NCBI GenBank assembly: GCA_004009845.1
Contig: RMBW01000274.1
Location: 1 to 16,654 of the forward strand
Length of the DNA: 16,654 nt
Source: Davidsoniella eucalypti
Lineage: Eukaryota > Ascomycota > Sordariomycetes > Microascales > Ceratocystidaceae
Reading direction: 5' to 3'
The translations under genes and the position numbers were made by a program. Below are positions 7,086-15,655 of this stretch, in pieces (positions within the stretch are counted from its first letter, which is position 1; every line of letters starts with the position of its first letter). The notes beneath the pieces are model-generated. The model was not told the origin of the DNA and made no database searches. It was given only the letters and a program-made list of their open reading frames with translations.

Positions 7086-7606
7086 GGCAGAAAAAAAAAC
7101 TACTACCTAGCTAATGTTTTTCTAATTACAAATACCAATAAAACAACCCGTGTACGCTGAAACCAATATTGCAACATTAATAAATTCCTGCCTAATCTTT
7201 GTCGGCGTGCCCGAGACTCTTGGGGCGTGTATATTCTGCATCTGCGACGCCCAGGGGGGGTGCAATCCGACCACGAGAGGTACTAGTCCTTCTGCTTCCG
7301 GTCACGACTTAGCCGGGCCTGTTCCCGGGGCGTACGGGAAGCCTTGGAGGTACATGGTGTCATCATTTCCCCCTGCCTGTCGCAGGAAAAATGGTTAAAA
7401 AGGCGGTGTAAAAATAGAGGGGGCGCCGTCGGGCGCATTCGAGGGGTTTCCAGGGCTTGGTAAATGCAATTCTGTGGGATGGGGGGTCCGTGTTGACCCC
7501 CGGAAAGACCGGACAGAGGGTGCATGCGCCCCCAAAAAATGTAAAAAAGGGTGTGAAAATCCTAGCGACCTTAGCGCACGGCTAACGGGGTCGTACAACC
7601 ATCCGA
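7086..7606. other. Spacer without recognisable gene; probable gypsy internal 3' remnant plus unassigned DNA
   Basis: The first 80-100 bp are A-rich and loosely resemble the sequence inside the polypurine tract of the intact gypsy (GGCAGAAAAA, then A/T-rich). They probably belong to the same remnant. From about 7190 the base composition turns G/C-rich, and I find no domain on either strand. Short open frames exist on both strands but show no motif. An imperfect direct repeat of about 28 nt (around 7388-7417 and 7533-7561, an A-run word followed by GGTGTAAAAAT or GGTGTGAAAAT) is visible. Part of this could be the host flank of LINE C or an extended 5' region of C. Confidence 0.45.
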
Positions 7607-7727
7607 CCCAACCTCCTACATACTTTTCCACAAGTGGTACCTTTCAACCATTTCTGACCCAAATCATCTCAATCTACCTTTAAAATACGCGCCTCATCAG
7701 TACCATCATTTTAATACTGGATGCACC
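7607..7727 (+). promoter_or_regulatory. LINE 5' UTR (copy C)
   Basis: This 121-nt leader aligns gap-free with 6430-6310 with a few substitutions (for example around 7702-7714). The ATG of ORF1 lies in CACCATGG. The upstream boundary is where B and C cease to match. Confidence 0.6.
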
Positions 7728-9026
7728 ATGGCGCGACCAACACTCGCGGTGCTGTCGTCGATGGAAGTCGACGATATTTGTATGGGAGACCCCGCTTCTC
7801 AAAATTTTTCGTCAGACTCTCTCTGCCTTGTCCCCACTCCAAATCACGGGACTGAAACCCTAACCCCAACAAACCCAAAAACCACCGTTAAACGTGGTTT
7901 CGAGGAGGTAGAGCTACCGAGCTCCCCTCCAGTCCCCTCAAAAAAATTCCAGGAGGCTAAGGGCCTGAAAGCTTCACGCTGGGTCGGTCCTGACAACACG
8001 GACGCCCTCATTGCCGCCGCTGTGGCAGAAATTATGCGTGGGGCCTCAACTCTGGTCTCTTTAAACCCTAAATTCGAGACCTTTCAGCTGCTGATTGCTC
8101 AGGAACTGGCGGACATGGACATTCCAGACACGCCGTCGCCGCTACCAAAGCAAAAGGCGATTGAAGCTGCGCCCGCAGGCGTGGTTGCCTCATCCAAGGC
8201 ACTGTTCTCTGCTGTGGTCAAGGCCACCCAACCCGCACAAATCACACCAGCGCTGCCGAAGAAGGCAGACATCGATAATAACAACAAAAAGAAGAACAAG
8301 AAGAAGAAGAAGGCTCCTGCCTCTTCCGTCACTGAGCCGGCAAAGGCTGTCACTGACGCCACGACCTCACCTGCGGAGACCGCTACCACTGCGCCGCCCA
8401 AGACTACAACCACCTCAACAACTAAACCGGCGCAAGCTACCGAAGCGACGCCCCCTACAAAACCGCAAGCCGCGGCCCCAGATGCCTCCGATGAAGGCTG
8501 GCAGAAGGTGACCCGCCCTAAACGTCCAAGCCCCTCTGTTAAGACTACACAGAGCACCACACTGATGCTTATCGGTGGTGGCAAGATTCCTTCCCCCAAG
8601 CACATACGTGACTTGGTTAACTATGATGGAAAGATGAAAGCCATTGAGGTTTGGACCTCACGTAAAAACAATGTCATGATCAAGTGCTGCAGCGAGACGG
8701 CCAAGCGCCACCTGCTCTCGACCAAGACCACCTGGCTCGCAAAACTGCGCCCCCTCGGCTGGAAGGACTGCGTGGAACCGGAAGACTGGCAACGGCTGGT
8801 CATGCACGGCGTCCCCAAGTCCGAAGTCGCGAACTTCGCCAAGGAGTTTGCCTACAGCAATGGCATCAAGCCGCTGGAGTTGACCCGAGTCTTGGGCAAA
8901 CCAAAGAAGGACCAACAGTGCGTATCCGTCGTATTCACTGTACGAACCCAACAAGAAGCGAAGCACTGCCTGACTCAGCCAGTCCACTTCGCCGCGAAGC
9001 ATGTCACCATCGTTGAATATGTTTAG
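7728..9026 (+). CDS. LINE ORF1 (copy C): RNA-binding gag-like protein
   Basis: The product is 432 residues, the same length as in copy B and nearly identical to it. The order is an acidic N-terminus with SMEVDDICMG, a PSSPPVPSKK segment, a lysine/asparagine run encoded at about 8272-8312 by AAC/AAG/AAA repeats, a threonine/proline-rich linker, a WQKVTRPKRPSPS segment and a C-terminal region of RRM-like character ending in VTIVEYV. No CCHC knuckle is present. Many differences from copy B are silent (for example around 8645-8740), as expected if the protein was under selection while the copies were active, although two copies are too few to prove it. The reading frame is complete and intact. 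Confidence 0.9.
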   Translation: MARPTLAVLSSMEVDDICMGDPASQNFSSDSLCLVPTPNHGTETLTPTNPKTTVKRGFEEVELPSSPPVPSKKFQEAKGLKASRWVGPDNTDALIAAAVAEIMRGASTLVSLNPKFETFQLLIAQELADMDIPDTPSPLPKQKAIEAAPAGVVASSKALFSAVVKATQPAQITPALPKKADIDNNNKKKNKKKKKAPASSVTEPAKAVTDATTSPAETATTAPPKTTTTSTTKPAQATEATPPTKPQAAAPDASDEGWQKVTRPKRPSPSVKTTQSTTLMLIGGGKIPSPKHIRDLVNYDGKMKAIEVWTSRKNNVMIKCCSETAKRHLLSTKTTWLAKLRPLGWKDCVEPEDWQRLVMHGVPKSEVANFAKEFAYSNGIKPLELTRVLGKPKKDQQCVSVVFTVRTQQEAKHCLTQPVHFAAKHVTIVEYV

Positions 9027-11556
9027 GAAACTTACGATATTTCAGCACAATCAGGGAAAGCGTAAAGGCATTTTAGATCATCTCTTTGACTTAGCAATAA
9101 GGCAGGGAGTTGAGATATTGTGCATTCAGGAACCCTGGGTATGGCAAAAAGAAGGCAAATGGATTTTCCAGGACCACCAAAACTTTCACACCGTCAAACC
9201 AGCTCTAACTTTGCTAACAAGACCAAGGGTCGTGACCTATATCCAAAAGGACATTGACTTCACAATAGAAAAGCCTCTCGACATCGCAAGCAGCGACTTT
9301 CAATGCATAAGACTTCATATCGACGCGCAACCATTATTGGTCAACCTCTACAACCATCCGACCCAGCCCCTTTTACCGCACCCGCTTGTCCAGCAATGGC
9401 AGGTTGGGAATGGCATCATCGTTGGGGACTTCAACACCCATCATCCATGGTGGTCTGTGAACTGTGAGCAATCACAGCATGCAGATGAAGTCGTTGGTTG
9501 GTTGCAGAGGAACAATGCTGACTTGGTAGTGGATCCCGAGAATGCTCTGGTCAACAGAGGCACTTTCTTCACCACCAGGTCGCAGAAAACATCAATCATC
9601 GATCTCGCCTTCCTCACTGGGCAGATGAAGCAAACGAAAAGTAGTTGGACGTGTGAAGGTCTCCATGGTTCGGATCACCAGTGCATTAAGTTGCAGTTCC
9701 ACGACGCCCGAAAAAACGAAAAAGAGAAGGAAAAAACAATATATAACTTGAAAAAAACGGACTGGAAACAGTTCAGAGAGAGCCTCCAAAAAAAGGAGGC
9801 ATTAGTATTAGAAAATCTCAAAAAAAGAGATACTCGACCGGATCTGGCGGCCATTCTGACCGCCGCCATCCAGGATACCTGCGCAGAGGTGATGCCGAAG
9901 GCTCGCATCTGCCCCCGGAGTAAGCCTTGGTGGAACGACGAACTCAAGCTATTGAGGAAGTCCTTCCTTAGGGCCGAACGACATTGGAAGAAGGATAAGA
10001 TCTGTCTGACGGAGTACAAAGAAAAACGAAACAGGTATTTCCATGCCATTATCAAAACCAAAGCTAACTATTTCAATTCTTTCTTAGAACAAGCAACCGG
10101 CGACGAAGTCTTCACTGCTATGAGATACACGAAACCCACAACCGACTCGTATATACAACCACTCGAGGAAAATGGTGTCAAGGCGGAGTCTTTCGACGAC
10201 AAAGCTAAGATGCTACTGAATCTTGTGGGCGGCGAAAAAGGTGAGTCCCTTGAGGACGAAGACACTCTACCCATCCCACATCACGAGAACTCGAAATGGC
10301 CTTGGCCTAACATCTCTACCATTGAGATTGAAAGAGCTATCATGACCTCAAACCCTAAGAAGTCTGCTGGACCAGATGGGATTAATTTCCAAATGATCCA
10401 AAATGCTTATAGGGCTATCCCCGAGGTCTTCCACTATGTCTACACGGAGCTATTCACTAAAGGACAGTGTCCTACGGTGTGGCGCCAGGGCATCGGAGTG
10501 ATATTGAAAAAACCCAACAAGCCAGACTATTCCCGTATCAAGGCATATCGGATTATCACGCTACTGAACTGCTTAGGTAAAGTATTGGAACGAATTTTTG
10601 CACAGAGACTTGGTTTCTTGGCTGCAACAAAGGACGACCTGCTTCACCCAACGCAGTTTGGCGGACGGAAACAACGATCGACGATCGATGCAGCAATGGT
10701 TCTCATGGACCAAGTCAAGTCATGGAAAGAACAGGGCCTGAAATCGAGTATTGCACTACTTGATATCAAAGGCGCGTTCGACCATGTTAATAGGGATACC
10801 CTACTATGGCACTGCAGAGATCTAGGTCTTCCGAATAACTGCACCCAATGGATCGCAGCCTTTCTTCAAAAGAGGAAGGTCCAGATATGTTTTGATGGCA
10901 AACGAACAAACTTCTACACTATTGACCAAGGCATACCGCAAGGCAGCCCAATTTCCCCCATTCTGTTCTTGATTTATTCGAGACTTATACACATCAACAT
11001 CCCCCAATCCATCCAAGTTCATGGCATTCAGCTCTCATACATTGATGATATTCTGATTACGGTAGCTTCCAAAAGCTTTGCAAGAAATTGCAGAGCTCTA
11101 GAGGCCATCGTTGAAGATCTCACCAGGCAAGCCGACGATAGTTCCGTCGAGTTTGAGAGCTCCAAGACTGAGCTTCTGCATTTAACAAGGAGTAAAGCAG
11201 TAAGCAATGAACATATAGACGTCCTAGGGACGACAATACAACCATCAGAGAAGATCAAGTGGCTAGGAATCTGGCTAGACTGTCAGCTGAATTTCAGCGA
11301 GCATGTCCAAGACAGAACCCTTAAAGCAACCAGAACCCTAATGGGAATTCAACGGATTTCGCGGAAGTATAGCGGTCTGAGTGCGAAAGCAACTAGACAG
11401 TTGTACCAAGCTGTGATTCGTCCTATCATGGAATATGGTTCGATCCTCTGGTGGACCAAAATGAAGCCCATTTCCCTCAAGAAACACCTTGAGAAGGTAC
11501 AAAGTTTGGCGATTTCCATGATGCTTGGTGAGACGATATACGAGGAGTTGCGATGA
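9001..11556 (+). pseudogene. LINE ORF2 (copy C): endonuclease and reverse transcriptase, cut by gypsy LTR
   Basis: This is the N-terminal two thirds of the LINE polyprotein. It has an APE-like endonuclease (CIQEPW, VGDFNTHH, GSDHQC) and a complete reverse transcriptase including LLDIKGAFD, GIPQGSPISP and SYIDDILI. LINE coding ends at 11528, inside the sequence after the reverse transcriptase (SISMMLG). The last nine residues to 11556 come from the gypsy LTR. RNase H and the zinc finger are not in this piece, so the product is not expected to support retrotransposition. I found five residue differences from copy B over the shared 843 residues (V/I near 13, T/S, Q/H, K/Q, P/Q). The ATG at 9001 overlaps the end of ORF1 by 26 nt, so translation probably depends on reinitiation or a similar coupling. 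Confidence 0.92.
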
Positions 11557-11709
11557 AAACTGGTCGTAAAAGAATAGTTCGATTGAGACCGATGAAGGAG
11601 AAAGAGAAACTAAGACTAATAATCGGCGGGAATAGGTCCCTACTTATAGCCGATTCTAGTACTGACAAGGAATGCCTTGGCTAACCTTACTAGGCCTTAG
11701 TCTCTTACA
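11529..11709 (-). repeat. Gypsy 3' LTR, 181 bp
   Basis: The LTR reads TGTAAGAG...GTCTCA on the minus strand, beginning with TG and ending with CA. One edge is defined by the exact point where LINE C sequence stops (11528/11529). The other is defined by the polypurine tract just inside. At 181 bp it is short but within the range for fungal gypsy elements. It contains a TATA-like element, and a diverged relative lies at 6925-7067. Confidence 0.88.
11621..11655 (-). promoter_or_regulatory. LTR promoter: TATA box framed by a 7-bp inverted repeat
   Basis: The minus-strand TATAAGTAGG (11648-11639) lies between AATCGGC and GCCGATT (11655-11649 and 11627-11621). The same layout with AACGG/CCGTT and TTATAAATAGGG is found in the old LTR (about 6980-7012). 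Conservation between diverged LTRs supports a promoter role; the function of the flanking palindrome is unknown. Confidence 0.6.
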
Positions 11710-11713
11710 ATAG

Positions 11714-11725
11714 TCTCCCCCCCCA
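11714..11725 (-). other. Gypsy polypurine tract
   Basis: On the minus strand a run of eight G followed by AGA lies 4 nt upstream of the LTR edge at 11709. It is the expected primer for plus-strand DNA synthesis, and matches the GGTGGAGGGGGAGGC tract beside the old LTR. Confidence 0.78.
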
Positions 11726-11943
11726 TCGGCAGAAAAATTACACTAATTTTACGTCTAAACATACAAAAAACACCCCTGTAGCATGGTGTATACAAACTTA
11801 AAACCGTGTAGTACCTTGGTACTCGATATCCAAAAACAGAAATAACTCCAGAAACAGAAATAACTCCAAAATAGGTTAGCAATCTTATCCTGCAGACGCT
11901 CGGGTGTGCAGGTGACCAAGGTGGTGCAGCCAATATTGCTGCC
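11726..11943 (-). other. Gypsy 3' non-coding region with a 17-bp tandem duplication
   Basis: These 218 nt between the pol stop and the polypurine tract have no coding potential that I trust. They hold a direct repeat of 17 nt (AAACAGAAATAACTCCA at 11834-11850 and 11852-11868, period 18). The part near the polypurine tract is A/T-rich, as in the remnant at 7086-7190. Confidence 0.6.
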
Positions 11944-14900
11944 TTAGCCTACCATCAGTGGACTGCGTGTGTCCATACTCGTACCATGGTCCTTCTCGGG
12001 GCCATCCTCTGGTAGCAACCAGGCAGTGTAAAGGGATTGGAGGGTCACGTTCCAATTCTTTTTCGTCTTCTCCGTGAAGACCAACCATGCTGCAGTGTCC
12101 TTCACGTGTTCCAATGGTTCCCAGGTAGCATCTTGGTAACCTTTCCATTTGACCAAGGCTTGCGTGTGTCCATGGCGGGTACGTTGCTTGACGATTGCTT
12201 CCACTCTGTACTCGCCTGTTTCCACAGAGTCGTCTTCCAGTGCTTCCCTAGCCGTGATAGCCGCGGGCTCATCATCAGGTACTTCCTGCGAGGGTAAGGG
12301 GTTGTTGGGAGCTCGGCGGATTAGGCTTACGTGGAAAACAGGATGGATGCCTGTGGGCACGTTCAATCGTACGTTGTGAGTGCCTGTAACCTCTAGGACT
12401 GTGTACAGTCTGGCCAACCAGTCTAACTTCTTGGACGGTCTCTCCGTGGTCAGGTTCTTCGTGTTGAGGTATACCTTATCTCCCACTCTGAAACTCTCGG
12501 ATGGTTGACGGAGACGGTTGGCGCTGGTTTCCTGGTGTTCCTGGGTGGCAGCCATAGCTACGATCGCGAATTGGGTTGCGTCGCTTAGTTTGGATAGCCA
12601 TTCCTGGGCACCACAAACAGGAGATTTGTCAGAGGCAGGGGGACCTTGAACGGAGGGTTCAATAATGTCCACGTTGAAACCATGCGTGGTGAAGAAAGGG
12701 GAGAGGCCAGTGGTTGAGGAAATGCGGTTGTTGAGGGCCAATTGCGCTTGGGGCAGTAGTGAGGCCCAGTCGTCCTGTGCGAAGGAACAGAAATTGCGCA
12801 AGTACGTTTCAATCTCCTGATTACTGCGTTCCTGACTACCATCAGTCTGGGGGTGGAAGGCAGTAGATAGGCGGCGTTGAATCCCAAAGCGACGGCATAC
12901 TTCACCCCAAAACAGCTGAGCAAATTGAGGCCCTCTGTCGGAGACGATTGCAAGGGGGAAGCCGTGGTGGGAAAAGACGTGAATCAGCAGGGCTTCAGCA
13001 GTGGCTTGTGCGGTAATGGCCTTCATAGGGATCAGGATTTGCGACTTCGACAGGCGGTCGGTGACTCCTAGAATAGAAGTGTAACCAGCAGAAGGGGGTA
13101 ATGGGCCGATAAAGTCCATGGCCAATTCAGACCAAGGTCTGGACGGTACTGGCAGGGGTTTCAAAAGGCCGCGCTTCTGTTCTCGCCAAATCTTGCTTTT
13201 CCCACAAGAAGAGCAATTCGACACGAATTGTCGGACATCGTTGGTTAGGCCAGGCCAGGCGTATTCGCGCGAAACTAAGTCACGGGTGATTGCTCTGCCG
13301 GGGTGGCCTGCGAGGGTAGAGTCGTGAATTTGCTGGATGATTCTGGTCCTCAGGGGTTCGTGGTGAGGGACCCAAAGTCTATCACGCCAGCGTAGTCTAC
13401 CTTCAGAGTCTAGCTTGCACTCGCTCATTTGCCATTGCAAACCCCAGTCGGCTGGGAATGCGCGAGCTCCTTCTCGTACTAGTTTACGAGCTAACCACCA
13501 ACGGTTGCATTGGGTCAGAGCCTGGTTCCATAGGCTAGTCATCTCGGGGTCTGCGAAGGGGGAGGTCACAGCTTCCTTAGTCGCCTTGTCGTCAGTCGGC
13601 GCGTCCTTGTCAGGCTCCTGAGCCCAAACTGCGCCGATTACCACCAGGTCGTTGCTTGACTCACTCTTCTCGAGGAGTTGGTGGAAGCGACTAGCCAGCC
13701 TGTCGTCACTTTCGTTGGCTGGCATGTCCTGGTCCCTTCTAGACAGGGCGTCTGGCACAACTTGCTCGGTACCTGGGCGGTGGCGTAGGCAGAAACTAAA
13801 GTCCGAAAGCTCGTATCCCCAGCGGCGTTGCCTCTCGGCCAGCGTTCTCTTGGTTTGAAAGTACTCCAAGTTACGGTGGTCGGTCCACACCACGAAGTCA
13901 ACCCCTAGGAGGAAATGGCGCCATTCGCGAATGGACCAGTAGATGGCCAACATCTCCTTGTCGTGAATGGGGTAGTTGGCTTCGGGGGGTGTGAGTTTGC
14001 GAGAAAGGAAGGCAATGGGGTGCATGAGACCATCATCTCCTCGTTGAGACAATTCTGCTCCCAGGGCGTAACCGGATGAATCCGCGGTCAATACCGTTTC
14101 TCTCAGCGGGTCAAAGGGGGTCAAAACAGGGGGAGTGAGAAAGGCTCTCTTAACCTCGGCGAAAGCGTGCGCACATGCGTCAGACCAGACAAAGGGGGTA
14201 TCCTTCTTGGTTAACCCTACCATCGGTGCTATCATTTCGGACAGTCGAGGCACAAAGTCTCGATAGAAGTTGACAAAGCCGATAAAACCACGTAGACCTT
14301 TCAAAGTTGTGGGAGAATTCCAGTTGCGAATCGCAAGGGTTTTCTCAGGGTCTGCCTTGATGCCAATACCTGGGCCAACGATAAAGCCGAGGAACTTGAT
14401 TTCCTTAGCTAGGAACTGGCACTTGCGGAGGTCGAGTTGCAGGCCGGCGAGATCGAGTGCGTGGACAATTTCGAGCACTAACTTCCTGTGCTCTTCTTCA
14501 GTGCCACTGGAGTAGATGTCCACATCGTCGATGTAGGCGCTGCAGCTGATGCCTAGCCATTTTCGAAGGACCGAATTGATGTAACGTTGGAAAGCAGCAG
14601 GGGCATTAGTTAAACCGAAAGGGATCACGTTCCATTCAAAGGCCCCTAGGGGAGTCCGAAAGGCGGTTAACTCCTCAGAACCAGGGGCAATCCGAATACG
14701 ATGAAATGCGGCAATAACGTCGACCTTGGAGACCCATTTAGCAGCCGAGATTTGCCGAAGGGTGTCATGGATAAGGGGCAGTGGGTAAGAGTCCTTCTTG
14801 GAGATGGCGTTGACTGCGCGGTAGTCCACACAGAAGCGAATTCCACCTCCAGGTTTCTTTACAAATAGGACGGGGGAGCCCACTTCAGATTTCGTATCCT

Positions 14901-15339
14901 TTATCCATTTTGTCCCCAGTAGTTCAGTCAAGGTCTTTTGCATCACCAACAGTTCAGCGCGCGACAGCGGGTAGAGCGATTGCACAGGTAACGTTTTCCC
15001 TTCTAACAGTTCAATCGTCAGGTCTACTCCAGGCCGATGTGGCGGGAGGTCCTTGGAGGCTTTGGCTTCAAACGCGGACGCTACAGGTTGCAGCCACTCG
15101 GGTAAGGGCGGCCTTTCCTGTTCCTTCTGTTCCAGCGCCCTGTTGACGTCTTCTAGCGTGATGCGGAATACAGCGGCGTCATCGTTGTCACAGAGTTTAT
15201 GGAACTCTTCAGGCGTTAGTTCTTCGGCCGTGGTGACTTCGATTTGTCCAGAGCGCGGGTGCAGATGCACGTCGTGATTAATCAGCCAGCGTTGACCGAG
15301 TATTAAGTCTTCGGTTTGGCCGGGACGACGTAGGCCCAA
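11944..15339 (-). CDS. pol: Gypsy pol: RT, RNase H, integrase and chromodomain
   Basis: This uninterrupted frame gives 1,131 residues. Residues 11-18 (DLILGQRW) are the end of the protease. The reverse transcriptase spans about 110-300, with VDYRAVNAI, KVDVIAAF (D207), FGLTNAPAAFQ and AYIDDVDIYS (D271, D272). RNase H follows at about 410-535: D420, E462, D487, D530. The integrase has an HHCC zinc site (H672, H679, C709, C712) and a core with D742, D801 and E837, the D,D-35-E spacing. A chromodomain at about 1043-1090 (EYRVEAIV, ALVKWKGY, TWEPLEHV) can direct integration to chromatin marks. The frame opens near 15355 and starts at a non-ATG codon, so the product must normally be made as part of a gag-protease-pol fusion. 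All catalytic residues named are present, so the enzyme set may be active. Confidence 0.95.
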   Translation of the reverse strand: MGLRRPGQTEDLILGQRWLINHDVHLHPRSGQIEVTTAEELTPEEFHKLCDNDDAAVFRITLEDVNRALEQKEQERPPLPEWLQPVASAFEAKASKDLPPHRPGVDLTIELLEGKTLPVQSLYPLSRAELLVMQKTLTELLGTKWIKDTKSEVGSPVLFVKKPGGGIRFCVDYRAVNAISKKDSYPLPLIHDTLRQISAAKWVSKVDVIAAFHRIRIAPGSEELTAFRTPLGAFEWNVIPFGLTNAPAAFQRYINSVLRKWLGISCSAYIDDVDIYSSGTEEEHRKLVLEIVHALDLAGLQLDLRKCQFLAKEIKFLGFIVGPGIGIKADPEKTLAIRNWNSPTTLKGLRGFIGFVNFYRDFVPRLSEMIAPMVGLTKKDTPFVWSDACAHAFAEVKRAFLTPPVLTPFDPLRETVLTADSSGYALGAELSQRGDDGLMHPIAFLSRKLTPPEANYPIHDKEMLAIYWSIREWRHFLLGVDFVVWTDHRNLEYFQTKRTLAERQRRWGYELSDFSFCLRHRPGTEQVVPDALSRRDQDMPANESDDRLASRFHQLLEKSESSNDLVVIGAVWAQEPDKDAPTDDKATKEAVTSPFADPEMTSLWNQALTQCNRWWLARKLVREGARAFPADWGLQWQMSECKLDSEGRLRWRDRLWVPHHEPLRTRIIQQIHDSTLAGHPGRAITRDLVSREYAWPGLTNDVRQFVSNCSSCGKSKIWREQKRGLLKPLPVPSRPWSELAMDFIGPLPPSAGYTSILGVTDRLSKSQILIPMKAITAQATAEALLIHVFSHHGFPLAIVSDRGPQFAQLFWGEVCRRFGIQRRLSTAFHPQTDGSQERSNQEIETYLRNFCSFAQDDWASLLPQAQLALNNRISSTTGLSPFFTTHGFNVDIIEPSVQGPPASDKSPVCGAQEWLSKLSDATQFAIVAMAATQEHQETSANRLRQPSESFRVGDKVYLNTKNLTTERPSKKLDWLARLYTVLEVTGTHNVRLNVPTGIHPVFHVSLIRRAPNNPLPSQEVPDDEPAAITAREALEDDSVETGEYRVEAIVKQRTRHGHTQALVKWKGYQDATWEPLEHVKDTAAWLVFTEKTKKNWNVTLQSLYTAWLLPEDGPEKDHGTSMDTRSPLMVG

Positions 15340-15655
15340 ATGTCCTCGTGGTGGTCAGGTAGGTGTAGCGTAAACTGTGCTATCTGAGTGATGACAGGTG
15401 GGTCGGACTGGGAGGAGGCGAGGGAGACCTTGCGTGGCTCGATGGGCTGGGTCTGGGTGGCGTAGTGGAGTAGGCGCGGAGGGACGACGGCGAGGCAGAG
15501 GCAGCCACTGTCGACGAGAGCTTTAGTCGAAAGTTCATTAATAGACAAATCTAAGTATAAACCTTTAGCTCCCATCTGAGTTCTAACTATCTCTTCCCCT
15601 ATCTTCGTATCCTCCTTGTCAGGGCGCGACTTGTCCTGACTTCCTAAAAATCCAA
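15303..15655 (-). CDS. Gypsy aspartic protease segment
   Basis: The frame is open from about 15655 to a stop at 15303. It contains ALVDSGC, the D-S/T-G catalytic motif of retroviral-type proteases, then hydrophobic strands (YVVPAKP). The protease C-terminal ILG motif lies in the next frame (DLILGQRW at the start of pol), so the domain is split by a -1 shift near 15314. This could be one lost base or a true frameshift site. I see no classic slippery heptamer there, which favours a lost base. The first ATG (15575) lies well inside the frame. The segment upstream reads sensibly as a charged linker (KSRPDKEDTK), consistent with entry by frameshift from gag at about 15647. Confidence 0.8.
15618..15653 (-). 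promoter_or_regulatory. Candidate -1 ribosomal frameshift signal between gag and protease
   Basis: On the minus strand the heptamer G GAT TTT (15653-15647) is read in the gag frame and followed at once by the gag stop TAG (15646-15644). A 6-nt spacer separates the heptamer from a perfect 6-bp stem, GTCAGG (15640-15635) with CCTGAC (15623-15618), and an 11-nt loop. Slipping back one base gives GGA TTT TTA and enters the open protease frame. The related heptamer GGAUUUA is a known retroviral pro-pol site. A one-base loss in the T run would produce the same frame relation, so this is a candidate only. Confidence 0.5.

Larger units (their letters stand above)
2509..11528. repeat. Inverted repeat of LINE 5' regions (B against C), 3.92 kb arms
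   Basis: Arms 2509-6430 (minus) and 7607-11528 (plus) are near-identical and face each other head-to-head across a spacer of 1,176 bp. The spacer holds the SINE, the old LTR and unassigned DNA. The start, the ORF1 and ORF2 boundaries and the gypsy break position correspond base for base. Confidence 0.95.
7607..11528 (+). mobile_element. LINE copy C (Tad/I-like), 5' part, interrupted by gypsy
   Basis: This is the same family as A and B. It runs 5' UTR (7607-7727), ORF1 (7728-9026), ORF2 (from 9001), and is cut at 11528 by the gypsy LTR. The corresponding stretch of B (6430 down to 2509) is exactly as long, 3,922 nt, with matching lengths for UTR, ORF1 and partial ORF2, so there is no net indel. 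The continuation of ORF2, RNase H and 3' end should lie past the far LTR of the gypsy, outside the window. Near-identity with B indicates recent activity of the family. Confidence 0.94.

Noticed and set aside
8272..8312. AAC/AAG repeat as an independent microsatellite
   Set aside because: It encodes the lysine/asparagine run of ORF1 and is the same length in both copies. It is better treated as part of the gene.
8684..9016. Alternative 110-residue frame overlapping the ORF1 C-terminus (also 5021-5353)
   Set aside because: It is a G/C-rich shadow of ORF1, present in both copies only because the copies are near-identical.
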